A stretch of DNA of 64,000 nt from Hyperoplus lanceolatus (Eukaryota; Chordata; Actinopteri; Uranoscopiformes; Ammodytidae), in NCBI GenBank assembly GCA_026929865.2, contig CM049413.1, forward strand, positions 18,628,001-18,692,000, in the 5' to 3' direction. Positions 24,618 through 34,149 of the stretch are shown one piece after another; the stretch's first letter is position 1; every line of letters starts with the position of its first letter. The translations under genes were made by a program, and so were the position numbers. A model generated the notes under the pieces. The model saw nothing but the letters and a program-made list of their open reading frames with translations. It did not search any database and had not been told where the DNA came from.

Positions 24618-27480
24618 CCAATGAAAATAGCACTTAAACACAAATAAAACAACTGTTGGATTATATAATGTGCTTGCATCAAATGTGCACATAACTAAGG
24701 AAAATAAAAAATGAGATAATTAGTTTACAAATACCATTGTGTGTTACAAACGATACATGATGGAACATAGTGCACATGTACACAGTGCACATGTCAAATC
24801 TGATCAATTCACAAGTGGAATTAGCAAAGCAGCAAGTGTACAGAATGTGACTGTTTGCAGCTGTTTCACATCATAAATCAAATAAAAGATAGAGTGTCAC
24901 CTGTAATGACGTGTGCGCCCAAAAAGGGTATCGTTTTGTGGAAAGTGTTGATAGTGACGGGGAATTTAACAGCACTTCAGTGCAGTCCAGTGTTCCTGTC
25001 AAAGCCCCCCCCCCCCAGTGGGCTGAACAATGGGGCCATTTGAACATGAAGCATGTAGCAGTGTCATGGCAGTGACACAAAGAGGAGCCTGAAGCACTCA
25101 GTGTACACCTCAGGGGTGTCTTCAGCTTTCCCAAGCTCCTCACAGCACAGACGGTTGGGAGGTGTTGTCCAAGATGGAGTTCACTTTAGCCCTGATATAC
25201 CCCCTTCACCTCCTGCCTCTGGGATGTCCAGCCCCGACAAGACAGCCATCCTTTTTTTTAAGCGGGATAATTAATCTTTTTCTGCAGACCCCTGCATTGA
25301 TGTTTTCCTCTCCAGGCACTGGGCTGCTGTGAGAGTGGAGGACTGCCCGGCGACTGGTAGAACATGTCGAACAGACTATTACACAAAGAATTGTCTCTCC
25401 TCGGGTAGTGCAGTTAACTTGGTCCTCTTAATTAAGTGTCTCTGGTGTTCTCATGTTAGTTTTATATTGTATTATTGTCATATTATCATTCAAAAACGAA
25501 ATAAAATGGGTATTTAAAGTGGGGATTGATCATCCTATGACTGTGTGAGCTTAAGTAAAGCACGAGAGTCAGTGACATTGTTTCTCACTGCATGAGATAA
25601 TTATAGCTTCACTGCAGATCGTTTTCAACACGATCAAGAGAATGGGATCATTTTTAGCAGCGTTCTACTCTTAAAAGAATGAGATAATCAGATTGGCGCC
25701 CTGAGTTGCGTGTGTGGAACACTGGCAATGGCTACTTTAAAACATAATGAAAACTTGACGTGTTCATTGAGAGGTGCACATGTATAAGATGTGACAGCTG
25801 CCAAATATGTAAATGTAAATGATATCATAAAAGCCTGCTTTGTTTTGCTGTGTTAGTAGACATGTCTTGTTCACAACAATGTAAACCAAAAGTAGAAAGA
25901 TGAACTCAATGGGACACAATAGTCATCTAGATGTGGGATAGAATACTATACACCAATTCATTTAGGAAGTTATCCATGATAGCGACCTGCATTAAAACCC
26001 CTAGGCAGGTGTTGGTACAGAGAATTCCCACGACAACCCAACTGTAAGTGTTACCATTGACAAAGCAGGCCTATCAAATCATTACATCTTCAGATTTTTT
26101 TTTTAAAGTTTTACTTTGAATGATGTCTGTAAATATATTTAACACCCTCATGGGGAAAGGAGACCACAGTCAAACACGAACATAAGCTGCATCAATGGCC
26201 GTCTACCACTCCACTTCTTCTCCCTCTTCGCTTCATATACCTCTACCCAAACCCTCAAACCAAATCTCTTTTACTCTACTTTCTTATTCTGCAGTTTCAA
26301 TTTCACGGTCAATGAGAATATGCTTCTTCAGGGCCTTTTCCTCCCATCAGCCATTTTCTGTGACATTTTGCCTAAATGATTATGTCAGGAAAATGACACT
26401 GCTAGGCCTAATTAACGGGTTATATGAGGGCATTTCGACAGGCATCTGTGGGTAAATATGGGTACACACTAAAACACAAACACCAGCTTCTAATGCTTAA
26501 ATTCTGCAATTTAAAATGCATTACGGTTATCAAAGAAGTATTACCAGTACGGCTCCAAATACAGATCGATCAGAATAATCATTAGTCCAAATAAGTTAGT
26601 TTAAAGGTGCTGTTAGCGGAATGGTTCTTTTAGCTAACTTCCTGTCAGTTACTGCAGTTAGCAGTCCCCTCGCTCGTCCCTACGTCACCACATTAATGCA
26701 CTGCGGTCTTCAAGCAGCGAGTTATCTAGCATCATCTCAGATCCATAAGTGTGATAAAACATGATAGAAACCATCAAAGCAGACATTGGGAAGGATTTGT
26801 ACCTGCTCCGCCATTGTAGGCACATAAACATTCACCCATGTGTTGCTCTGGTGTGCACCGGCAGTGAGACCATGAGTGAGACGGGTGTCAGTTTGTAGCG
26901 TTCTCTCTTGTGATTATATATTAATTTTGGGATCCCCCGTAAAGTTTACTTGCCAATTACATGCAGAGCAGCTGACTGAGAGATCGGCTTTATGAAATGT
27001 GCACATTATGTAAGTGATCACTGTATGAATAAAGAGCGATTTAACACTTATATTAACATAAATAAACCGCTTACTTTAACTTGGAATGCTGTAAATCTAA
27101 CTCAGAGAGGAATATGATGCGGTTGCGCGAGCACTGCAGTAATGAAAAACAGGTGTCAAGTCTGATGCTTAAAATCCTCCATCTGCACTGAGCCAAGGAA
27201 AGAACATCAAATTTAGAATGTCCGATGATATGCATCAATTACTGAATCCAGAGCCTTTAGGGCTTTTCGTTCTCTGAATGTGGAATGAGGATGATACACA
27301 AACAGGCCTCCAAGTGTGATGCTTTGTTCCCTGAGCTTAAAACAGTCTTTTACAACAGTCACAGCAGGGGAAACAGTGCCTGCATGATCACTTGCATAAA
27401 GATTGTGTGTGTTTGTGTACTTGTACAACTATTTTTGTGAGAACCAATTTGAGTTTCAGACCTTAGGACTGAGGACATGT
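24618..27480. other. Non-coding DNA
   Basis: Includes a run of about 14 C near 25003-25016. Frames here (e.g. 26195-26455) have no support. No repeat can be bounded, although 26605-26720 has a MITE-like look. Confidence 0.4.
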
Positions 27481-27490
27481 TTGTTATGTG

Positions 27491-27493
<3 letters not shown>

Positions 27494-27553
<60 letters not shown>
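27494..27553. repeat. (TA)n microsatellite, left of fold-back Tc1
   Basis: About thirty TA units abut the first base of the transposon; TA is also the Tc1 target. Confidence 0.95.
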
Positions 27554-27556
<3 letters not shown>

Positions 27557-28036
27557 TCCCATCCATAAGTATCGGAACAGTGAGGCCAATTCCTTTATTT
27601 TTGCTGTAGACTGGAAACATTTGGGTATTTCACCAAAAGATGAATATGAGACAATAGCTCAACATTTCAGCTTTCATTTCCAGGTATTCACATCTGGATC
27701 TGATACACAACTGAGAAGATATCATTACTTGTAAAGGAACACCACATTTTTAGGCGAGCAAAAGTATTGGAACAGATGGACTTTAAATAAATTAAAGTGA
27801 ATAAACCGTAATATTTTGTTAATCCTTTAATCCTTTGCTTGCAATAACTGCATCAAGCCTGTGACCCATTGACATCACAAAACTTTTGCATTCTTCTTTT
27901 GTGATGCTTTTCCAGGCTTTCACCGCAGCCTTATTCAGTTGCTGTTTGTTTTGTGGGGTTACTCCCTTAAGTCTCCTCTTTAGCAGGTAAAATGCATGCT
28001 CTATAGCGTTTAAGTCTGGAGATTGACTTGGCCAGT

Positions 28037-28225
28037 CTAAAACCTTCCATTTCTTGCCCCTGATGAACTCCTTTGTTGTTTTTGCAGTTTTTTAGGGTCA
28101 TTACCTTGCTGCATGATGGAGCATCTTCCAATCAGTTTGGTTGCATCTTTCTTTAAATTGGCAGACCGAATGTTTCTGTAGACTTCTAAGTTCATCTTGC
28201 TGTTGCCATCATGTGGTAGTGTGTT
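28037..28225 (-). pseudogene. Tc1 transposase 3' fragment, left arm
   Basis: The minus-strand frame includes HDGNSKMNLEVYRN, DATKLIGRCSIMQQGND, and is then shifted. It parallels the right-arm fragment residue by residue but carries G for D in the QQDND motif, so a catalytic aspartate position is changed. Sequence between 28037 and 27840 continues the Tc1 C-terminus out of frame. Confidence 0.7.
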
Positions 28226-28234
28226 GTTGTCAAG

Positions 28235-28633
28235 ATGGACATTTACCAAAGTGATGGAAGGGCTAAAGTTTTGAGAAAGAAAGGATCTACTCATGATCCC
28301 AAACATACAGGCTCATCTGTGAAACACGGCGGAGGCAATGTCATGGCTTGGACTTGCATGGCTTCTTCTGGGACGGGCTCATTATTCTTCATTGATGATG
28401 TAACTCATGATGGCAACAGCAAAATGAACTCAGAAGTTTACAGAAACCTTTTGTCTGACAATTTAAGGAAAGATGCAACCAAACTTATTGGAAGATCCTC
28501 CATCATGCAGCAAGATAATGACCCAAAACACAACAAAGGAGTTAATCAGGGGCAAGAAGTGGAAGGTTTTAGACAGGCTAAGTTAATCTCCAGAATGCAA
28601 ACGTTTTGTGATGTCAATGGGTCACAGGCTTGA
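28235..28633 (+). pseudogene. Tc1 transposase central and C-terminal fragment, right arm
   Basis: This frame of 132 codons contains SSVKHGGGNVMAWTCM, SLFFIDD and IMQQDNDPKH, the middle of a Tc1/mariner DDE domain including the second catalytic Asp. The N-terminal helix-turn-helix half and first catalytic Asp are missing. The region after NDPKH has an internal deletion removing the block with the final catalytic Glu, and the frame ends at 28633. It is a dead remnant inside the fold-back element. Confidence 0.75.
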
Positions 28634-28880
28634 TACGGTTATTGCAAGCAAAGTCCATCTGTTCCAATACTTTTGCTCGCCTAAAAATGTGGTGTTCCTT
28701 TACAAATAATGATATCTTCTCAATTGTGTATCGGATCCTGATGTGAATACCTGGAAATGAAAGCTGAAATGTTGAGCTATTGTCTCATATTCATCTTTTG
28801 GTGTAACACACAAATGTTTCCAGTCTACAGCAAAAATAAAGGAATTGGCCTCACTGTTCCGATACTTATGGAGGGGACTG

Positions 28881-28912
28881 TATATATATATATATATATA
28901 TATATAGATATA
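28881..28912. repeat. (TA)n between two Tc1 elements
   Basis: A short TA tract with one GA interruption directly joins the end of the fold-back element to the start of the complete Tc1. Confidence 0.95.
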
Positions 28913-30543
28913 CACTCAACAAAAATATAAACGCAACACTTTTGTGTTTGTTCCCATTTTTCATGAGATGGACTTAAAGATCTAAAATTCATTCCAGATA
29001 CACAATATTACCATTTCTCTCAAACATTGTTCACAAATCTGTCTAAATGTGTGATAGTGAGCACTTCTGCTTTGCTGAGATAATCCATCCCACCTCACAG
29101 GTGTGCCACATCAAGATGCTGATTTAACATCATGATTAGTGCACAGGTGTGCCTTAGACTGTCCACAACAAAAGGCCACTCTGAAATGTGCATTTTTTTT
29201 GCTTTATTGGGGGTCTAGGGACTCAGAACCAGTCAGTATCTGGTGTGACCACCATTTGCCTCATGCAGTGGAACACATCTTCTTCGCATAGAGTTTATCA
29301 GATTGTCAATTGTGGCCTGTGGAATGTTGGTCCACTCCTCTTCAATGGCTGTGCGAAGTTGCTGGATATTAGTGGGAAGTGGTGCACGCTGTCGTATACG
29401 CCGGTCAAGCACATCCCAAACATGCTCAATGGGTGACATGTCCGGTGAGTATGCTGGCCATGCAAGAACTGGGACATTTTCAGCTTCCAAGAATTGTGTA
29501 CAGATCCTTGCAACATGGGGCCGTGCATTATCTTGCTGAAACGTGAGGTGATGTTCATGGATGTATGGCACAACAATGGGCCTCAGGATCTCATCACGGT
29601 ATCTCTGTGCATTCAAAATGCCATCAATAAAATGCACCTGTGTTCTTCGTCCATAACAGATGCCTGCCCATACCATAACCCCACCACCACCATGGGCCAC
29701 TCGATCCACAACATTGACATCAGCAAAGCGCTCACCCACACGACGCCACACACGCTGTCTGCCATCTGCCCTGAACAATGTAAACCGAGATTCATCCGTG
29801 AAGAGAACACCTCTCCAACGTGCCAGACGCCATCGAATGTGAGCATTTGCCCACTCAAGTCTGTTACGGCGACGAGCTGGAGTCAGGTCAAGACCCCGAT
29901 GAGGACGACGGGCATGCAGTTGAGCTTCCCTGAGACGGTTTCTGACAGTTTGTGCAGAAATTGTTTGGTTATGCAAACCAATTGTTTCAGCAGCTGTCTC
30001 AGTGGCTTGTCTCAGACGATCTTGGAGGTGAACCTGCTGGATGTGGAGGTCCTGGGCTGGTGTGGTTACACGTGGTCTGCGGTTGTGAGGCCGGTTGGAT
30101 GTACTGCCATATTCTCTGAAACGCCTTTGGAGACGGCTTATGGTGGAGAAATGAACATTCAATGCACGAGCAACAGATCTGGTTGACATTCCTGCTGTCA
30201 GCATGCCAATTGCACGCTCCCTCAATGCTTGTGGCATCTGTGGCATTTTGCTGTGAGACAAAACTGCACATTTCAGGGTGGCATTTTATTGTGGACAGTC
30301 TAAGGCACACCTGTGCACTAATCATGATGTCAGATCAGCATCTTGATGTGGCACACCTGTGAGGTGGGATGGATTATCTCAGCAAAGCAGAAGTGCTCAC
30401 TATCTTACATTTAGACAGATTTGTGAACAATGTTTGAGAGAAATGGTAATATTGTGTATCTGGAATGAATTGTAGATCTTTAAGTCCATCTCATGAAAAA
30501 TGGGAGCAAAAACAAAGTGTTGCGTTTATATTTTTGTTGAGTG
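28913..30543 (-). mobile_element. Complete Tc1-like transposon, long TIRs, intact gene
   Basis: Both ends read CACTCAACAAAAATATAAAC inward and similarity continues for about 290 bp on each side (28913 to about 29205, and about 30252 to 30543) with few mismatches. TA flanks both ends inside TA microsatellite. Length 1631 bp suits a Tc1 element. The single gene fills the interior on the minus strand. Near-intact TIRs plus an unbroken transposase indicate recent insertion. Confidence 0.92.
29233..30246 (-). CDS. Tc1-like DD34E transposase, apparently intact
   Basis: This is a cut-and-paste transposase of the Tc1/mariner superfamily. From the first ATG (30246) the protein has 337 residues, a normal family length; an in-frame TTG five codons upstream is not a likely start. 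The N-terminus is a paired-like DNA-binding region (GMSTRSVARAL, then FSTISRLQRRF), followed by basic NRRPRV in the GRPR-hook/NLS position. The catalytic domain has FTDESRF (D151), HGGGGVMVWAGI, QQDNARPH (D239) and SPDMSPIEHVWD (E274). Thirty-four residues separate D239 and E274, giving DD34E. No stop, frameshift or missing catalytic residue is seen. It lies between long TIRs with no other gene. Activity is inferred, not shown. Confidence 0.92.
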   Translation of the reverse strand: MPQMPQALRERAIGMLTAGMSTRSVARALNVHFSTISRLQRRFREYGSTSNRPHNRRPRVTTPAQDLHIQQVHLQDRLRQATETAAETIGLHNQTISAQTVRNRLREAQLHARRPHRGLDLTPARRRNRLEWANAHIRWRLARWRGVLFTDESRFTLFRADGRQRVWRRVGERFADVNVVDRVAHGGGGVMVWAGICYGRRTQVHFIDGILNAQRYRDEILRPIVVPYIHEHHLTFQQDNARPHVARICTQFLEAENVPVLAWPAYSPDMSPIEHVWDVLDRRIRQRAPLPTNIQQLRTAIEEEWTNIPQATIDNLINSMRRRCVPLHEANGGHTRY

Positions 30544-30545
30544 TA

Positions 30546-30562
30546 TATATATATTTTATATA

Positions 30563-30651
<89 letters not shown>
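30546..30651. repeat. (TA)n microsatellite, right of Tc1
   Basis: About fifty TA units with two TTTTA interruptions near the element end. The TA tract is far longer than the 2-bp target duplication. Confidence 0.95.
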
Positions 30652-30654
<3 letters not shown>

Positions 30655-31536
30655 GTGAACGGGATAATCTGAGCCACTTTTTACATTTGCTCCCCTCTGC
30701 GAGCTAAAATTATTTATCACTCAAATTTACACATTTCCCATTAATTCAGGATGTTTCCTAGAAATGGGCATTAGCAGAATTTTTTCAAGACAAAGGGCAG
30801 TGAAAATATGATTGTTTTAAACAAAGTTGTCATGTGAACAAAAAAAAGTGAGCCACTTACTTGTTCCACTCTGAAACTACCATAACAACACATATTGTAA
30901 CAGTAAGAATCCTGAAAGCTAGCCACACATTCTAGAACTAATGTGGGACTAGTAAAATAATGATGGGGTTTGGTCTATCAAGCAAAGCACATTTTCTAAA
31001 CACTTGAAAGTAACTCTGAACAAAATCAAATACAACATATTATAATTCAAAAGGTTTTAATAAGATTCAAACGAAAGATAGAACCAGTTAGATTAGAACA
31101 CAGTCTGGGGGTCAGAACACAGTACCCTTAGGGCCAGCTAGTGTCTGGGGGTCAAAGCATAGGAAAATCAGAACCAGCGAGAACAGCCTGGGACTCAGAA
31201 CACAGGAGAAGACCCAACTGGATTATAACATCAGCCTGTCATACTCTACAACTAGGCCTACTCTACATTCCAGCCCTGAAGGTTACAGGGAAAGATGATA
31301 AGGTGCTCTTTCCGTGTGGTTGCCCCAGGTCGTCTTCCTGGTGTATTTCCTTGGCATGATGGCTTTTCTACAATGTGTATGACATTAAAATAAAACATAT
31401 GTCATGTAATATTACCTTAAAATATGTGTAAGACTAAACTTAACTTGTGCCTCATGGTGGGGGAAAGTGAGACAGTGCCTCACTTTCCCCCACCACCACA
31501 ATTTGAGAAAAAAACTACCTCTCTTAGCATGTCAGG
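30652..31536. other. Non-coding DNA with GTGAGCCACTT-type motifs
   Basis: GGGATAATCTGAGCCACTTT at about 30660 and GTGAGCCACTTAC at about 30849 hint at a decayed DNA transposon related to the hairpin at 31455. No boundaries found. Confidence 0.35.
31455..31495. repeat. Perfect 17-bp hairpin
   Basis: TGGTGGGGGAAAGTGAG, a 7-nt spacer ACAGTGC, then its exact reverse complement. GGGGAAAGTGAGG recurs at about 33398 and TCTCACTTTCC at about 33528, so the arm belongs to a dispersed family. Confidence 0.85.
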
Positions 31537-31549
31537 CTAATCTTTAGCT

Positions 31550-31773
31550 AGTCTCGCAAAGCCAGACCAAACTACAGCAAGTAGTATGGTCTGGAAGCAC
31601 TCCGTTTAGAGCCGTCTATTCGGGGGGAAACTGGGCTGGCCTGTTTTTATTTATATAAACCAATCACAATCATCTACGGCGGGGCTAACCCCGGGAAGCA
31701 GCCAATGGAGGCGTAGCGTTGTTTGCCGACGCCAGCGCTTAATAGACGCTGGCGGGAGTGGTCAAGCCAGACT
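31550..31773. mobile_element. Short MITE with a 14-bp flanking repeat
   Basis: The left end AGTCTCGCAAAGCCAGACC and the right end GGTCAAGCCAGACT form an imperfect inverted repeat. The 14-mer CTAATCTTTAGCTA occurs at 31537-31550 and again at 31772-31785. Because the flank and TIR overlap in sequence, the true target duplication may be about 11 bp. No coding capacity. Confidence 0.7.
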
Positions 31774-31785
31774 AATCTTTAGCTA

Positions 31786-34050
31786 ATATCAACACATGGT
31801 TTTTATATGTTGGTAGTTCATCAACATGTATGATAGAAGTTTTTCTATGTGAATACATTTGCTTTGGCACAACAGTTGATTAAGTTGACAGCAAGAAAAT
31901 TTACTTGTACATGCAAAATACCCATTTTGGTGAAAAAAACATGCTTTCCACAGCACCATGAGGTCGCTTCAGGTTAGTGATAGTGTTAGGGTTGGGGTTT
32001 GGCCATTAGTTTTGATGGTTAGGGTAAGGAATGCATCATGTCAATGAGTGTCTCCTCACAAGTGAAGTTGTACAGCAGTGTGTGTGTGTGTGTGTGATTG
32101 CATGTTTTATAGGACAATGGAGAAACTAGATACAGGCATTTTCACATATTTTGAGATCAAAATGCAGTCGAGACCTGGCAAAGAGAAATATGAAAGTCAT
32201 GTCATTTTCTTTAAGCAGCCCCTGTGTGGATCATATGCAGGTACATTCTCTCAACAACTCTCTCCTGCTCACAGCGGCAGTAATGGTGCCCCCTGGCCAG
32301 GACTGTGCGCTCCTGCTCAGTGCGCCGTGGAAATCACCCCAAGGACAGCAGCCAGAAACACATTTTAACCCGCGCCGCTGACATCCATCTAGCCCTTGAC
32401 ACTGCAGGCACAGACCTGTCTCCTCGGCTCAACAACAACATGGTGGATCGCAATCACAGAGCACCGACTTAGCTCTGCAGCCACACACCCCCATACACAG
32501 ACATACAGACACACACACACTCAAAAAAATCATAAGTCTGTCCCAAAACCACAAACACCAACATGCACAGTATGTTCACTTGGGCCCATAAACAATGGGA
32601 AACATTTTGTACATTCAATTTAGGTTGCTACTGCTACTAAATGTAAAACTGTAAAGGTGTCAGTTTGGAATCATGTTGGGCCTGAAGTGTAAACAAAATC
32701 AAGCTGCCGGCATTTTGTCCTTGAATAAATGTAAAGGGAAAGAGAGCGATTAGATTCCTACATTCCCTTTCCTATGCAAAATGCCACACTTGAAACACTT
32801 GAGAAAGCAATTGTTTGATTTGGAAGGGGCTGAGGATAGTCTTTGAAACTTTTTGGTGGGTATAAAACAAAGACATGTAGGCTTGGTTGACATGAAAATC
32901 AAAGTAAATCTAAGTTAACTTTACCGTAAGCATCCCTGACAGACCAGGCACATTTCTTCCAAGGTAAGAAGCTCCACAAGTAACTACGATGTTGATTATC
33001 TTTCTTGGCCATTTAAAAATATCAATTTGGAGAAGAAAGTGTTTGCACAGGCGATTAACTCTAGCTAATGATAATGAATGAGTCGTATATAGCTCTACCT
33101 GCACAACAAACACTTGTCCCTCCTTTCTCTACACCTCCCTCTCTATTTATGGAAGAAATCCTCAGATATGATGAAAGCAGTTGTTTCACAGCTGGTTATT
33201 TAACATGCAATCCCCTTTTGACATCTTTTCCCTATGTAAGTTTATTTTGTTTTTGTCAGTCAGCTGTTTGCTTGACATAAAATTATAAACCGATTTCATG
33301 TGAATCATGTGGAAAAACTCATTATAATCATGCTGCAAATGGACTTGGACTTTTGTAAAAGCGTTTCTGTGTAAAATCGGTGAAAAATGGTACATTGGGG
33401 AAAGTGAGGAATTATCCCTTATATTAACCTGCATACTGGCTAACAATGCTGGTGTTAAACAAATGATGCGTACAAATTAATTTGGGTTGAAAGGGCGAGT
33501 AAGCAAGATGCCATAACTACAGCGGCATCTCACTTTCCACACTGTAGTACTGTGACGCATGTAGAAGGATTTGAATGTGCTTGAAGTGTGTTTAAAACTT
33601 TTTGAACTGTATAAAGCAAATTCTGTAGAACCTGGTAAAACAGCATTTTGGACTACACTTTCACTTTTACTGTAAGTGATCTCTATTTCATCCTAAGCGT
33701 TGCATCCTGTGTATGACCGAGGTCTGCCCTGTTCGTCAATAGTAAAAGGACAAATGTCAGAGTGAGATGTTAGAATTAGGAAATAAAAGAATAGAATGCA
33801 TTGTCCGAGTTAATCATCATTCCGTCAACCATTAAATGGTGAGGCCATGTGGGCAGATCCCATTAAAGTGAGTAGACAAACACACCAGGCACTGATCAGT
33901 ATTCAAAGCCTATTGGTGTTTTAAATCACCTGCCACAATTTGTTCATATTAGGTACGCAGCACTCATCGATCACCTGTTGATTAAGCTAACTTAACGAGG
34001 GGATAAATGCTCAGAGACTCTCCAGGGATTCTACTCACAATTGACCATCT
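31786..34050. other. Non-coding DNA
   Basis: Contains a short GT tract near 32080-32096 and short CA near 32508. The denser 32240-32470 stretch has no supportable exon. Nothing else recognised. Confidence 0.4.
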
Positions 34051-34052
34051 CA

Positions 34053-34055
<3 letters not shown>

Positions 34056-34148
<93 letters not shown>

Positions 34149-34149
34149 A
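34056..34149. repeat. Long (GT)n microsatellite
   Basis: About 45 GT units with one GC interruption. Long Val-Cys or His-Thr frames across it are artefacts. Confidence 0.97.

Larger units (their letters stand above)
27554..28880. mobile_element. Fold-back Tc1-like element made of two 3' halves
   Basis: Both ends begin CAGTCCC, one mismatch apart over the first 34 bp (CCATCC versus CCCTCC). The inverted similarity does not stop at the TIR. The reverse complement of about 28212-27780 matches about 28400-28660 through the transposase 3' coding region (CATGATGGCAACAGCAA, GATGCAACCAAACT, CCATCATGCAGCAA, GTGATGTCAATGGGTCACAG). The central ~185 bp (about 28215-28400) are single copy. The right arm lacks about 60 bp near 28650 and about 110 bp of coding sequence near 28595 that the left arm keeps. 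The 5' half of the transposase is absent. The element is therefore a palindromic derivative and cannot be autonomous. Confidence 0.85.

Noticed and set aside
27359-27609. Ile-Tyr repeat frames over TA tracts (also 30465-30707)
   Set aside because: Microsatellite translations.
29494-30186. 230-codon plus-strand frame
   Set aside because: It is antisense to the intact transposase gene.
31980-32030. GGTTAG/GTTAGGG words resembling interstitial telomere repeat
   Set aside because: Only scattered degenerate units, no tandem array.
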